The translations under genes and the position numbers were made by a program. A model generated the notes under the pieces. That model saw only the letters and a list, made by a program, of their open reading frames with translations. It was not told where the DNA came from and ran no database searches. A stretch of DNA of 64,000 nt from Fabrea salina. Lineage: Eukaryota > Ciliophora > Heterotrichea > Heterotrichida > Fabreidae. This document shows positions 1 through 9,950 of this stretch, in pieces. The stretch lies in NCBI GenBank assembly GCA_022984795.1, contig JALIHJ010000018.1, forward strand, positions 1 to 64,000, read 5' to 3'. Numbering within the stretch: the stretch's first letter is position 1; every line of letters starts with the position of its first letter.

Positions 1-690
1 ACCCTAACACCCTAACACCCTAACACCCTAACACCCTAACACCCTAACACCCTAACACCCTAACACCCTAACACCCTAACACCCTAACACCCTAACACCC
101 TAACACCCTAACACCCTAAACCCTAACACCCTAACACCCTAACCCTAACCCTAACACCCTAACACCCTAACACCCTAACACCCTAACACCCTAACCCTAA
201 CACTAACACCCTAACACCCTAACACCCTAACACCCTAACACCCCTAACACCCTAACACCCTAACACCCTAACACCCTAACACCCTAACACCCTAACACCC
301 TAACACCTAACACCCTAACACCCTAACACCCTAACACCCTAACACCCTAACACCCTACAACACCCTAACACCCTAACACCCTAACACCCTAACACCCTAA
401 CACCCTAACACCTAACCCTAACACCCTAACACCCTAACACCCTAACACCCTAACACCCTAACACCCTAACACCCTAACACCCTAACACCCTATAACACCC
501 TAACACCCTAACACCCTAACACCCTAACACCCTAACACCCTAACACCCTAACACCCTAACACCCTAACACCCTAACACCCTAACACCCTAACACCCTAAC
601 ACCCTAACACCCTAACACCCTAACACCCTAACACCCTAACACCCTAACACCCTAACACCCTAATAACCCTAACACCCTAACAACTAACAA
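1..690. repeat. Telomere, (CCCTAACA)n tract
   Basis: Tandem copies of the 8-nt unit CCCTAACA run from the first base to about 690. The C-rich strand is the + strand, so this is the left end of a chromosome. Most units are exact. Scattered variants include runs of the 6-nt form CCCTAA (near 115-150 and 190), shortened CACTAACA units and extra bases. The tract fades into diverged CTAACA-like words between 660 and 730. The 8-nt unit is the one known for heterotrich ciliates. The length and internal variation are directly visible; whether the variants are real or sequencing error cannot be told here. Confidence 0.97.
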
Positions 691-3025
691 TATAATAAAC
701 TAACAATATAACTAAATACCTAACAAGACAGCCTAACACTAAACCAATAATAAATAAATAAAATATTTAAGATGATATAAAAGTAAAAGATAAGTGTAAA
801 AATAAAAACATCATTATAATACACTAAAACTAGTTAAAAAAATAAGTGACAGTAGTAGTATAATAATGATAATAACTAGTAAACAATCAACAAGAATGCT
901 AAGAGTTAATCAGTGTATAAACCCTAAGAGAGTAACACTAAAGAAGAAACTAGTTAATAATGAAGAGTATGCAATATAGATAGAAGTAAACAGTAATATA
1001 AAGTGCTAAAGAGTAAGTAATGGTTATAAGTATCTAAAAGAGTTAGTTATAGAAGATAAAGAACAACTAGGAGTTAATCACACAAGTTAGTAAGTACTTA
1101 GTGAAGAAGGTGCTAATACATACAGTGAATAAGTTAACTAAATAGTAATGGAGTATTGTAAGTTAGTTTATAGATCAAGTATGAGACATAGTTTAAATCA
1201 GTAAAGTAGATGAAGTAATTTCTGAGTACTTAGGGTAAGTAACACATGAACAACAGTGTTGGAACTAAGCAATGAATAAGTACATGGAATATGAATGACT
1301 TAGAGCATTCAATAGTCTGTGAGTAAACTAGAATGCCTGAATACAGTCTACAAGACTAAGTAGAATGCACAAGTAACAGAAAGGTAGATACAAGGTTGCT
1401 CATCACTCAGAATAACCTGGTCACTAAATAAGAGTATTGGTATGTCTGTGAACTAAAGCAAGCACTGGAGTCTTAAGTAATGAGTTGTTAAGTAGTTACT
1501 TAGTAGATCACTAAGAGATAACTAAGGCAGTGTCTATTAGATGGTGAGTTCTGAATGTTACTCAGTAGAAGACACTCTAGTCATCAAGAATAATTGGTGA
1601 TTGAGTGTTTAATTGAAGTAGGATTAAATTGAGTAGTGACAACAAGTCTAAACCCTAACAACCTTGAATACTTAGTCACTCAACATAGTTCCTTCTCATG
1701 AATATGAGCAGTTTAGAGACTTACAAAAGGAATCAATTAGTCAATGACTACTAAGTAACAACCTTCAAAGCACTCACTTCAAACTTGACTCTATTAAATA
1801 CCTCCAAAGAGTTCTTTAGAGTCTTGTTGGTTGATTGCTTTGACAATGCACTTCTCTCAGCAGTGAAGTACTTCTCCAGGATTAGTGTTCTTTGGTCTAA
1901 GTCTTTTAGTTGTCATCAATGTTCAATGAAGTTAATTCAAAGTCTCTTCAGTTGTTCTGAGTATTGAAAGAAAGTATTCAAACACTTCAAAAGACTGCAT
2001 TGGGTTGTTTGATTAAGTACTCTTCAAGGGTTTTCTAGAGAACAAAAGTTAAGACTGTGAGTACCTTTAAACGTTATGCACCTTCAAAAATGAAAGTCTT
2101 CAGTTAAAGTTTTAAACTAACATATTTTCTGCACACTATAGGGTGTTAGTACTTTTAGGCTCAGAAACTCTGACAACAAAGATCATGATCCTGAAGAAGA
2201 ACTCACTCAAAATCAAAGAGACTGAAGAAGTAACTACCATAAACAAGTAGTAAAGCATCTAGTTATCTGCATTTTGTCCTTTGAGTTGTGTAATGAATGC
2301 ATTGCTACTAGACTTACAGTTAGACAAGAACAAAAACTACATAGTGTGTAATGTCCTAATTGGTAACTAGAAACAGAACACACACTAAAGGAATTCCAAG
2401 TTAGAGAAGTTTGGTAGATCTAAATGGCCCTTGATCTTAGAGTGAATTTCAAAGGAAGTATTAAGTAACAATGCAACCTAAAATTATCTGAGTCTTCTAA
2501 AAGACAAGAACCAGGTACAGTCAATAATAGACTCCATAAGTACTTAACAGGTTTTCTAATTTTAGATGCTCCAAACAAGTACTTCTGAAGCTAGGATAGA
2601 AAGTGGTACTGAACAAAGCATACCATTATAGACTTCTGGTGTAAGGGTAGGTAAATGAAGACTTTAAATGCAATTTCAGTTTTGGATAATCTGAACTCCT
2701 TAGAGATAAACTGGGTGTAGCATCCATAAAGTACTTGAGTTAGAACTCAAAATCAAAGCATGACAAATAAGTTGTTGAGCTTAACAAAGAATGACCCAGA
2801 AGTAACTGAAAAAGAACACTCAATAAAACTTAGCGGTTAGCTTAAAGAATCCAAGTTGTGATATGCTACTTAAAGACTGCAGAATCAAACACTTGTTATA
2901 GTAATGTTAGTTTAGTATTAAATTAAATTGACCAAGTAGTTGTTGCTGAATATCCCTAAATCATTATGCATCAAGACCCAGCAACCAAACAAGTTAATCA
3001 ATAATTGGATAATTAGTAAGATTAG
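690..3025. other. Subtelomeric gene-free region
   Basis: No intact gene is visible in this 2.3 kb. From 690 to about 1700 the sequence is AT-rich and full of short words such as CTAACA, AGTTA, TAGTAA and AAGTAACT. From about 1770 two stretches look more like protein-coding sequence, but both are broken: a minus-strand piece at about 1780-2060 and a plus-strand piece at about 2160-2575. A 60-codon + ORF at 1785-1967 lies antisense to the first piece and looks like chance. I read this as a transition zone with old, decayed coding sequence. Confidence 0.6.
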
Positions 3026-4483
3026 TTACCTTGATTCGTTAATTAATTCTTTTAAGAACTCCGAGTCACCATGCTCTCCAAAGTAAACCCTCATAGCTGA
3101 TTCAGAGACTCTTGAGTTGAATGTGATGTAATCCTCATCGAATCTTCTGATGAAATTCTTCTCGATCAGTCTTAAGAACAACCCTTCCATTTCAGCAGGA
3201 AATTTCATTACTGAGTTTTGGAAAAGAGGCTTAACCAATTCTTCCAATTCAGATTTGTCAACTTTTGAATCCTTGATTCGAGTCCCCAGTGTGTTTAAGC
3301 GCTTTTTGATGCTTTCTTTTAAGTATTCCCTCAAACTGATGTTTTTGTAGTTGGAGCAGAAGTCCTTGAACCCTCTTAGTGAGCCATGGTACTTCAGGTA
3401 CAACTGCAGGTCTTCATCTGTCACTGACCTGCTGTCCATTTCTGCTAGTTGTTTCATCCAGTTGGTGACTTCTTCTCCTTCAGGATAACTGAATGGGAAA
3501 CTCTTGACATCAAATTCTTCATCAATTATGCTGAGTGATCCAATTCGTGCTGGAAGGTGTTGATCGCTACTGACCAGAATCACTTTGGCTAATCCCCTTG
3601 CAGTGAAATCGAGTATCAGGTCTTTGATGAAGCAAGCCCCTTCTGAAGATTTGTAGTCGCCTTTTAGGATGTCTTGGACATTGTCGAAAATGAGGACCGG
3701 CTTCTTTCCTTCCTCAATCAAGTCTTTCAGGCAGTCTTCGAGGATAATTTTGTTATTTATTGAGTAGCCCTGGGCTCCTAATTTTGAGTAAAGGTTGAGC
3801 CATAGTTTCCCTTCTTGTTCTCTCAAGTCTAGGTACACAGAAACAAACTGGGTCTTAGTGTCTGAGTACTTCTTGAGCATGTCAGGTTTGCTCAGCACAT
3901 GGCAAAGTCTCTCCATAAAGGTAGACTTGCCTATGCCTTTGGGTCCGTAGACCACGTCCACTCCTCTCTCAATGGGCTTTTCAAGGTGGTTGATCCATCT
4001 TTGAGTAAGTTCGGGGTTTTCAATCAAAGTCCCTTTAACTCTAGGTGTTAGCTTGGGCTGGATCAGAGTCTCTTTGATTTTTCGGATGCTGGATTGAGGG
4101 TCTTTAAGCCCGACATCTATCTTAGTGTTTTGAAGTTGTTCTTTGTTGAATTTCTTTTGGTTCATGTAGGTCAGGTAGGCTACAAAGAGTGCGAGGAAGG
4201 ATATAGCTGCATTCACAGCAATTATTGTTAGCCAAGGAGGGAAGTTGACGACTTCGTAGATTTCTGTGCCTTCCTCAACAGTGAGGTTGTCTTGCTTGAG
4301 CTTTTTCCACACAATGCCGTCAGTATTTGCGAATAAGGACTTTCCGCCTATTTCAGCGATATTCTCTCCCTGGGTGAACCTTTCGAATCTGAACTTGTAA
4401 AGTCTCAAGTCTCCGGAGTATCCCTGGGGAACTCTGAGCTTGTGGAAGTTGCGGACGACTCGACTGAACATTTTATTAGCCAT
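3026..4483 (-). CDS. Membrane-anchored P-loop NTPase (STAND/archaeal-ATPase type)
   Basis: 485 residues, ATG start at 4483. A single membrane helix lies at about residues 83-106, preceded by a basic N-terminus (FSRVVRNFHKL) that could be a mitochondrial presequence. The NTPase module follows: Walker A GPKGIGKST at 180-188 and Walker B VLIFDN at about 263-268. A winged-helix-like C-terminal region comes after it. The layout resembles STAND-type ATPases and the mitochondrial Yme2/RNA12 family, but I cannot assign it to either with certainty. It is the gene nearest the telomere, isolated between two gene-poor stretches, unlike the packed genes beyond 7233. The frame is intact and codon use looks like the other genes, so it appears functional. 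Substrate and partner are unknown. Confidence 0.75.
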   Translation of the reverse strand: MANKMFSRVVRNFHKLRVPQGYSGDLRLYKFRFERFTQGENIAEIGGKSLFANTDGIVWKKLKQDNLTVEEGTEIYEVVNFPPWLTIIAVNAAISFLALFVAYLTYMNQKKFNKEQLQNTKIDVGLKDPQSSIRKIKETLIQPKLTPRVKGTLIENPELTQRWINHLEKPIERGVDVVYGPKGIGKSTFMERLCHVLSKPDMLKKYSDTKTQFVSVYLDLREQEGKLWLNLYSKLGAQGYSINNKIILEDCLKDLIEEGKKPVLIFDNVQDILKGDYKSSEGACFIKDLILDFTARGLAKVILVSSDQHLPARIGSLSIIDEEFDVKSFPFSYPEGEEVTNWMKQLAEMDSRSVTDEDLQLYLKYHGSLRGFKDFCSNYKNISLREYLKESIKKRLNTLGTRIKDSKVDKSELEELVKPLFQNSVMKFPAEMEGLFLRLIEKNFIRRFDEDYITFNSRVSESAMRVYFGEHGDSEFLKELINESR

Positions 4484-4750
4484 TGAATTAGGGGATATGA
4501 GTTTGACTGGGTTATAGCAACTAGGACTTGGTTGAATTAATCAATGGGTTAGGGTGATGTCTGAAAGATGATCTTAGAGTCACAGTCTACGGGATTCTAA
4601 TTAGCAATGTGAGTTTACTAAGTTAAAGTCTAGGACATAGAAGGCTGGAGGGAGTGAGTAAACTTGGAAGGTTATGAGTGGACACCCATCAGAGAGAAGT
4701 CTGAAGAGAACATAGCTGTGAATAAGTAATTAGAGCATCTGCATACTAAG

Positions 4751-5130
4751 CTAGTAATCACAATGTTCATGCACAGTACAAACAAAGCAAGAAATCAACG
4801 AAGACAACTCTGAGTCTCACCTAACAGAACTTAGAACTTAGACAACAGATTGATCCGAGAAGACGAATAGTTACTTCTCTGTATAGGTTGAATAATTCTT
4901 AAAGTAGTCAAAATAAGAAATGATTTGATGGACTTTGCAATACTTAGACTTTGCTTTGTAAAGTGCAGTAGAGGAAAGGCACCACTCTGTAAATAGGTTG
5001 CTGATTAAGTAGCAGGGTTTGAAACCACTGGGAACTTCTTCATAATTTCTGGGTCAAACAGAAGTAGAGGAAAGTAACTAACATGCACACTGGAAAGAAA
5101 GGAGTCCAGAGTATCAAGTGAAGTAAATAG
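4751..5130 (+). repeat. Diverged repeat, copy 1
   Basis: Matches 6270-6735 in the same order and orientation. Shared words include AATCACAATG, ACAAACAAAGCAAGA, GAAGACAACTCT, TTACTTCTCTGTAT, AATAAGAAATGATTT, GGTTTGAAA and AACTTCTTCA. Copies differ by many substitutions and indels, so the duplication is old. No gene is recognised in it. Confidence 0.7.
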
Positions 5131-5139
5131 TGAAGGACA

Positions 5140-6371
5140 AGAAAAGCACCCTGAACACAGAATGAAAAACAATATAACAAGCACTTGAAAATTGGTAATG
5201 AAATGAAACTGGTTGTGGATCTAGGCAATGAGCTCAAACTTAGGAATGGAACCGGTACTTAAACAGCAAAGGAATAGGCAAGGACTGGTACGGAATCAAA
5301 GTGTACTACATAGTGCTTTACGAATAAACTTCAGTGTCAGTGACTCTGCGTCTTGTTTGAGCACACTAACAAGTACATTCTCAAATTGAAGGAGTGTGCT
5401 AAACTGACTCCAAGTACCACTACAGCTTACGAGTAGAAGAGTTTGGAAGGATTGCACAAACTAACTGTGCAAATGGAGATATCTGGAAGGAACGCAAAGC
5501 CAGTAGTGACCATTGAAGACATTAAGTTTGAGCACAGTTGGATAGGTGACATTTCTAACTAGATCACAGCAGCAAGGGAGACATAGAACACAAATAAACA
5601 AGTCAATTCAGGGGTCACTCCAGAGTCTTTGTCTTCAATCTCGACAACTACCCAATACCCATTGACTACTCACTTACTTCTGACAACTACACTGAAATCT
5701 AAGCTCTGAAAATATTCACAGACACCAACGACCCCGACTACAACCCTACTTGCCAGACTTTGAAAGTAAAGAGAAACGAATCCAGATCATACTTACTGCT
5801 ATACCTTGAACACAGGCTATACTAAGCTTACAAAATAGACATAATCACCTGTAACATTACTGAACAAATGATTCCTTCTAGTTAAACTACTCCCTGGGAA
5901 AAAACACACTGGAATGTTTGTTAGTAAGTAAAAGACACCTAACTCAATATCCAGTGCTTTGTAGGACAAAGGACTCATTAAGAAACTACTGACTTGAATA
6001 GTGAGTCAACACTGTGCTGTTTTCCAAAACTCAATAGAGTTCAACACCACAGCAATTGCAAAGGACTGGGTTCTAGACGACTTGGAGGCAGAGCCAATAA
6101 AGGTAGTGCAAACACCCTAAACACTAGCATAGACATTAAAGGCCCTAAATCAACACTCAAATTTATCATTGAGGCTGCCTTACCTACTATTGACAAGAAG
6201 CTACAAGAAGGGATTCTTCTGTCCAACTCTAAAACTCTACTTACAACGAAGGAACAGTGTATATTGAAACTACAATCACAATGCCATGCGAAGAAAAGAT
6301 TTTTGTTGATGCCTAGTGCTTTGAGAAGTCCAAACAAAGCAAGAGATGAAGACAACTCTAAGAATGAGTGA
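5140..6371 (+). pseudogene. Decayed or alternatively coded protein-like stretch
   Basis: Under the standard code this is not an open gene. It nevertheless keeps one reading frame with protein-like content over several hundred bases (about 5140-5620), then another (about 5613-6371) that ends in an uninterrupted 125-codon ORF at 5994-6371. By eye about 15 in-frame stops fall in roughly 400 codons. About 13 of these are TAA or TAG and only about two are TGA. The product is not recognised; it is polar, with several Cys and Asn-x-Ser/Thr sites. It could be an old host pseudogene, or coding DNA from a lineage reading TAA/TAG as Gln. Chance is not excluded. Confidence 0.35.
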
Positions 6372-6735
6372 TCTCAATACGACTTAGCATTGCGACAACA
6401 CTCAAAAGTAAACAGATCTAGTAAGACTGAATAGTTCACTTCTCTGTATTGGTAAATAATTCATTAAAGTAGTTATTCTTAAGGTGTTAGTAGGAATAAG
6501 AAATGATTTTGATGGAATTTGCAATGTTTAGACCTTTTCTAGAGTGTATGCTTAGTTAGTAGAGGAACTTGATGTCATGACTAGTTTGTGTGAAGGGCTA
6601 TTGAGTTAAGTAACAAGGTTTGAAAACCACTGAACTTCTTCACAAAGAACAAAAGACAAACAAAAAGCATGGACAGGTAAAGGAAACTAACTATAATACA
6701 CAACTAAGCACTAGAGTATTGAAGCAGTGGGAAAC
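6270..6735 (+). repeat. Diverged repeat, copy 2
   Basis: Partner of 4751-5130, about 85 bases longer because of indels (for example around 6385-6420 and 6480-6500). Its left part overlaps the end of the open frame that stops at 6371. The repeat therefore takes in the end of the decayed coding stretch and what follows it. Confidence 0.7.
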
Positions 6736-7232
6736 AACAATGTTGCTTAGGATATTTCTACCTAGACTGAACTCTAAAGTTCTTATTAGTTGAAAGAACT
6801 TACTAGGGGATTATGACAACATAGAGTTAGCCTACTGACATCGAGTGTAAAGCAGAACAACAACCAAGACTCAAAAAGACAGTTCATAAACAAACACCAG
6901 AATAACAACTCATTGCTAGTCTTAAGCAGTAGTGTTGAATTAGCAGGTGTCTATAACTAAGGAATGCAAAGTACTCAAACAGATCAATCAAACTCTGAAT
7001 ACTTTGTCTATTTAATTCTAGGTTGAGTAAGACTAGTTCTTTATACAAACAGAAACTCAGTGCTTGTAAAGAAGTGACTAAAGAAACAACACCTAGTGAG
7101 GTCTTTTAAATAGTCAATCATTAGACACTCAAGTATTTAGGAACCAAACCTAGCTGAGTTTCTACTAGAAACAAGTCAGTCGAGCAAGGCATTACTTCCA
7201 AAACATAAACAGACAAAACACTCTAATCATAG

Positions 7233-8930
7233 TTAATCATTAATCATTAAACAGAATGGACGACCGTAGTGCTTGAGAGTCATGGTTTCTTGAGAAGTGT
7301 TCTTCTTTAAACTCTGGAACTCGTCAGCTACTCCTTCAGTCCAGTTGTCAGGAACCAGAATGTACTCAGCAGCACTCATAGTCAGTGTCTGGGATTTCCC
7401 GAGGACTGGCTCCTTGAGCAGTTTGTATTCAATGTACTGCCCGTTCTCTACAAGGTTAGTGTTGTGCTTGAAGTTTTGAGGGGAGTCGTACACAAACTCT
7501 TTGGAGTTTCCTACTTTAGCCCTAGCAAGAATGTGGGCAAACTCGTGCAGGAAACAAATCAGTGTAGAAGCTTTGTAGAGTTGCTGACTAGGGTGTTCCT
7601 CAGACCTTCTCTTCTTTGGGACTTCAGAACTAGTAGTGGACTTCACTAGTCTGTAGTCCTTGATCAGCACAGTTCTCGTCATCAAAGAAACTCCACAACC
7701 ATCAAGTATGCCTGGGTTGCAGAGGTAAGTTTCTTGGAGAGTTGCTTCTAGAATGGATTCGTAGTTTTCTTGCAGATCCTCGTCTACTTCAGCACAGTAA
7801 CTGGACTTCACAAAGGGAGTCAGCATAACAGCCCTGATGTTGTCTATGAACTCATCAGGCATCTTGACACTGAAAGTAGTTTCTTGAGCAAGGAAGTTGC
7901 TCATAGTGCTGGTAAAAAGGTGGATAGTTCCTGAACCTCTGAAATCGAAGAAGTACATCAGTCGGTCACAGAGGTATACTTGGATTTGCTTGTCCCCAGA
8001 AAGTTTAAGTTTGAGCCAGATTCCCATCAAACTGTTCATGGACAGGAAACTCCAGAGTTGCTTGAAATCTTCTACAGCTGATAGGTTGAACTTCTCTTCA
8101 TCTAATAAAGCTTCAAACAGCACTTGGATGGATTCCTTAGTTGCTTCAGTGAAGTTGAATTCTGAACTGGGTTGGTACTTTGGAGGGTATTGGTAGAATC
8201 CAGGTTCTTGACTAAGAGTTTGAAGGTCTTGTTTCAAACTCCTGAACTCACTGGCCTTCTTCTCGATTCTAGAATGTCCCTTTGTAATAGAATTCAGTTT
8301 ATCCCAAACAAAGGAGTCCATTTTGTTGACTGCTTTGAGGAACTCCTTTTCTTGGACAGTGAATCCTTGGGTAGAGTAAGAACTAAACTTTCCCTGGAGT
8401 TTAGCCTTTACTCTGAGAGGCCCTTCTTCATAGCAGTTCAAGCACCTTATAAGGGAATCAGATGCACTGTAGTAATTCCCGAAGCATGAACCGCAGTTTT
8501 CGCATGGGATTTCCTTTATCCCAGCTTTTTCTTTGGCACAAAACACGCATTTTAGGTTCCCATAACGATCTGGAACCAAGAACTTCTTCAGGAATGGGAA
8601 CTTGCACAGAAGACATTCAAGCTTTTTGGATTCCAAGCACTGCTCACAAACTACTTCATCAGAAACATCGAAGTAGAGGAGGGAACTTGGTTCTCTGCAC
8701 AGATTGCAGGTTTTTAACAGCATATCTGCTCCAGAAAAGCATATCTGGCACTTAAAGGTTTGGTCTGAGCAATAGAAAAGTTTAGATCTTGAATTAATTC
8801 TATTGCATACACTGCAATGCTCCTCCTCAAGAAGCTTCTGTCTAGAGTAAAAGCACTTCAGACACAGTGTCTGGCCGTTGAACACAGCTCTGATGTTTTC
8901 GACCAAAGATTTGCAATTTGAGCAATCCAT
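7233..8930 (-). CDS. Multi-zinc-knuckle protein with C-terminal HEFAH metallopeptidase-like motif
   Basis: 565 residues, ATG at 8930. The first ~170 residues are a row of CxxC knuckles (about ten, e.g. CSNC at 3-6, CLKC at 23-26), consistent with stacked RING/LIM-like or zinc-ribbon folds. A helical middle follows. Near the C-terminus lies HEFAH (462-466), the HExxH zinc-protease signature. A downstream glutamate in the setting ENGQYIE (about 495-501) could be the third ligand, as in gluzincin-like families that carry an E-G-x-x-x-E motif. I infer a zinc peptidase or zincin-like protein with a zinc-binding N-terminus, possibly ubiquitin-linked. No exact family is recognised. It is divergent from the next gene, with 44 bases between start codons. 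Confidence 0.7.
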   Translation of the reverse strand: MDCSNCKSLVENIRAVFNGQTLCLKCFYSRQKLLEEEHCSVCNRINSRSKLFYCSDQTFKCQICFSGADMLLKTCNLCREPSSLLYFDVSDEVVCEQCLESKKLECLLCKFPFLKKFLVPDRYGNLKCVFCAKEKAGIKEIPCENCGSCFGNYYSASDSLIRCLNCYEEGPLRVKAKLQGKFSSYSTQGFTVQEKEFLKAVNKMDSFVWDKLNSITKGHSRIEKKASEFRSLKQDLQTLSQEPGFYQYPPKYQPSSEFNFTEATKESIQVLFEALLDEEKFNLSAVEDFKQLWSFLSMNSLMGIWLKLKLSGDKQIQVYLCDRLMYFFDFRGSGTIHLFTSTMSNFLAQETTFSVKMPDEFIDNIRAVMLTPFVKSSYCAEVDEDLQENYESILEATLQETYLCNPGILDGCGVSLMTRTVLIKDYRLVKSTTSSEVPKKRRSEEHPSQQLYKASTLICFLHEFAHILARAKVGNSKEFVYDSPQNFKHNTNLVENGQYIEYKLLKEPVLGKSQTLTMSAAEYILVPDNWTEGVADEFQSLKKNTSQETMTLKHYGRPFCLMIND

Positions 8931-8974
8931 TTTATATCCTTAGATGTTTGAATACATTGAGTAATAATATTAGG

Positions 8975-9943
8975 ATGAGGAATAAACTCATAGGGTTTGG
9001 GCTTTTATTATCAGTGGTAGTGCTATGGGTAGGAAGCAGTACGGCAATCCAGGAAATATTTAAGGAAATAGACTTTTATAAGCCTTATTTCTTAACTTAC
9101 TTTTCAACTAGTTGGTTTTCACTTTACTTGGTGACGATACCCTTTAAAAAGCAAGCAAACCTTAAATACATTTCCCAGAAGGCATTGAGGTTTTGTCCTC
9201 TGTGGTTTTTTGCAAACTACTTCTTTAACTTATCTTTGGGACTAACATCAGTAGCCTCCAACACTATTTTAAGTTCGACTTCAAGTGGGTTTACTTTAGT
9301 TCTTTCAGTTTTATTGTTGAAAGAACCTCCAGAGTTCCTGAAGTTCATCAGTGTTGGAGTGGTCCTGGGAGGAGTTGTTTGTGTAGCTTTGGCGGACGAG
9401 CAGGGAGGAGAAGACTCTTTGCTGGGTGACCTACTTGCACTTGCTGGTGCTTTGGTTTATGCTTTTTACAGTGTTTACTTGAAGTCCCAAACTAGGGATT
9501 TAGACATGATTTTGTTTTTTGGGTTTGTGGGACTCTGGAATATTTTAGCCTTGCTTCCGGGGTTTTTGGTAGTTGACTTGGTAGGGCTTGAAACCTTTGA
9601 ACTTCCAGGGCTGGTGGCTTTTGTTGCTCTTCTGTGCAATGCTTTGTTGGGGACAGTTCTTTCAGACTTGTTGTGGGCTTTTTCAGTGAGGCTTTTAAAC
9701 CCGGCTTTGTGTACAGTGGCACTTTCCTTGACAATTCCTTTGTCGATGTCGGTTGACTACTTCTTGCACAACTCGCAGTTTTCAGTTCTGTACTTTTCAG
9801 GAACTGGGTTGATTCTGCTGGGGTTTGTAGTGATGTCTTTGTTTGAAAGTGAAAGGTTGTCTATTTTGCTGAGCAACAAGTCAATATTCCGGAAAGTGCT
9901 GAGAAAAAGAAACTCAAGTGAACTTTTAAGGCAAGTTAAGTAG
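8975..9943 (+). CDS. EamA/SLC35F-type membrane transporter
   Basis: 322 residues from the ATG at 8975 (MRNKLIGFG). The frame stays open upstream to a TTG at 8918, but that would run into the divergent gene, so 8975 is chosen. About ten hydrophobic helices fill the protein. The stretch with SLGLTSVASNTILSSTSSGF, a helix break and LLLKEPPE is typical of SLC35F5-like EamA permeases, which include nucleotide-sugar and other solute transporters of the Golgi or vacuole. The substrate cannot be read from sequence. The stop TAG (9941-9943) is followed seven bases later by the next gene's ATG. Confidence 0.8.
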   Translation: MRNKLIGFGLLLSVVVLWVGSSTAIQEIFKEIDFYKPYFLTYFSTSWFSLYLVTIPFKKQANLKYISQKALRFCPLWFFANYFFNLSLGLTSVASNTILSSTSSGFTLVLSVLLLKEPPEFLKFISVGVVLGGVVCVALADEQGGEDSLLGDLLALAGALVYAFYSVYLKSQTRDLDMILFFGFVGLWNILALLPGFLVVDLVGLETFELPGLVAFVALLCNALLGTVLSDLLWAFSVRLLNPALCTVALSLTIPLSMSVDYFLHNSQFSVLYFSGTGLILLGFVVMSLFESERLSILLSNKSIFRKVLRKRNSSELLRQVK

Positions 9944-9950
9944 TATAAAA
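9944..9950 (+). promoter_or_regulatory. TATAAAA filling the whole intergenic gap
   Basis: The seven bases between the stop of the transporter gene (9943) and the ATG of the ankyrin gene (9951) are exactly TATAAAA. It could be a core promoter element with a near-zero leader, or an A-rich start-codon context. Confidence 0.4.

Larger units (their letters stand above)
4484..7232. other. Gene-poor subtelomeric block with decayed coding sequence
   Basis: 2.7 kb without an intact recognisable gene. It contains a diverged duplication (about 4751-5130 and 6270-6735) and between the copies a plus-strand stretch with coding character (about 5140-6371). A 125-codon + ORF (5994-6371) and an antisense 104-codon ORF (6041-6355) are open here. 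The + frame reads like a mixed polar protein; the antisense frame is just hydrophobic, as is usual for a shadow. From 6735 to 7232 I see only AT-rich sequence with short open fragments. Confidence 0.55.

Noticed and set aside
1785-1967. 60-codon + ORF in the subtelomere
   Set aside because: Starts from a non-ATG codon, lies antisense to a more protein-like minus-strand frame and has no gene-like context.
5040-5237. 65-codon minus-strand ORF
   Set aside because: Overlaps the diverged repeat and is antisense to a better + frame; no recognisable content.
6041-6355. 104-codon minus-strand ORF
   Set aside because: Hydrophobic antisense of the + frame at 5994-6371; typical shadow.
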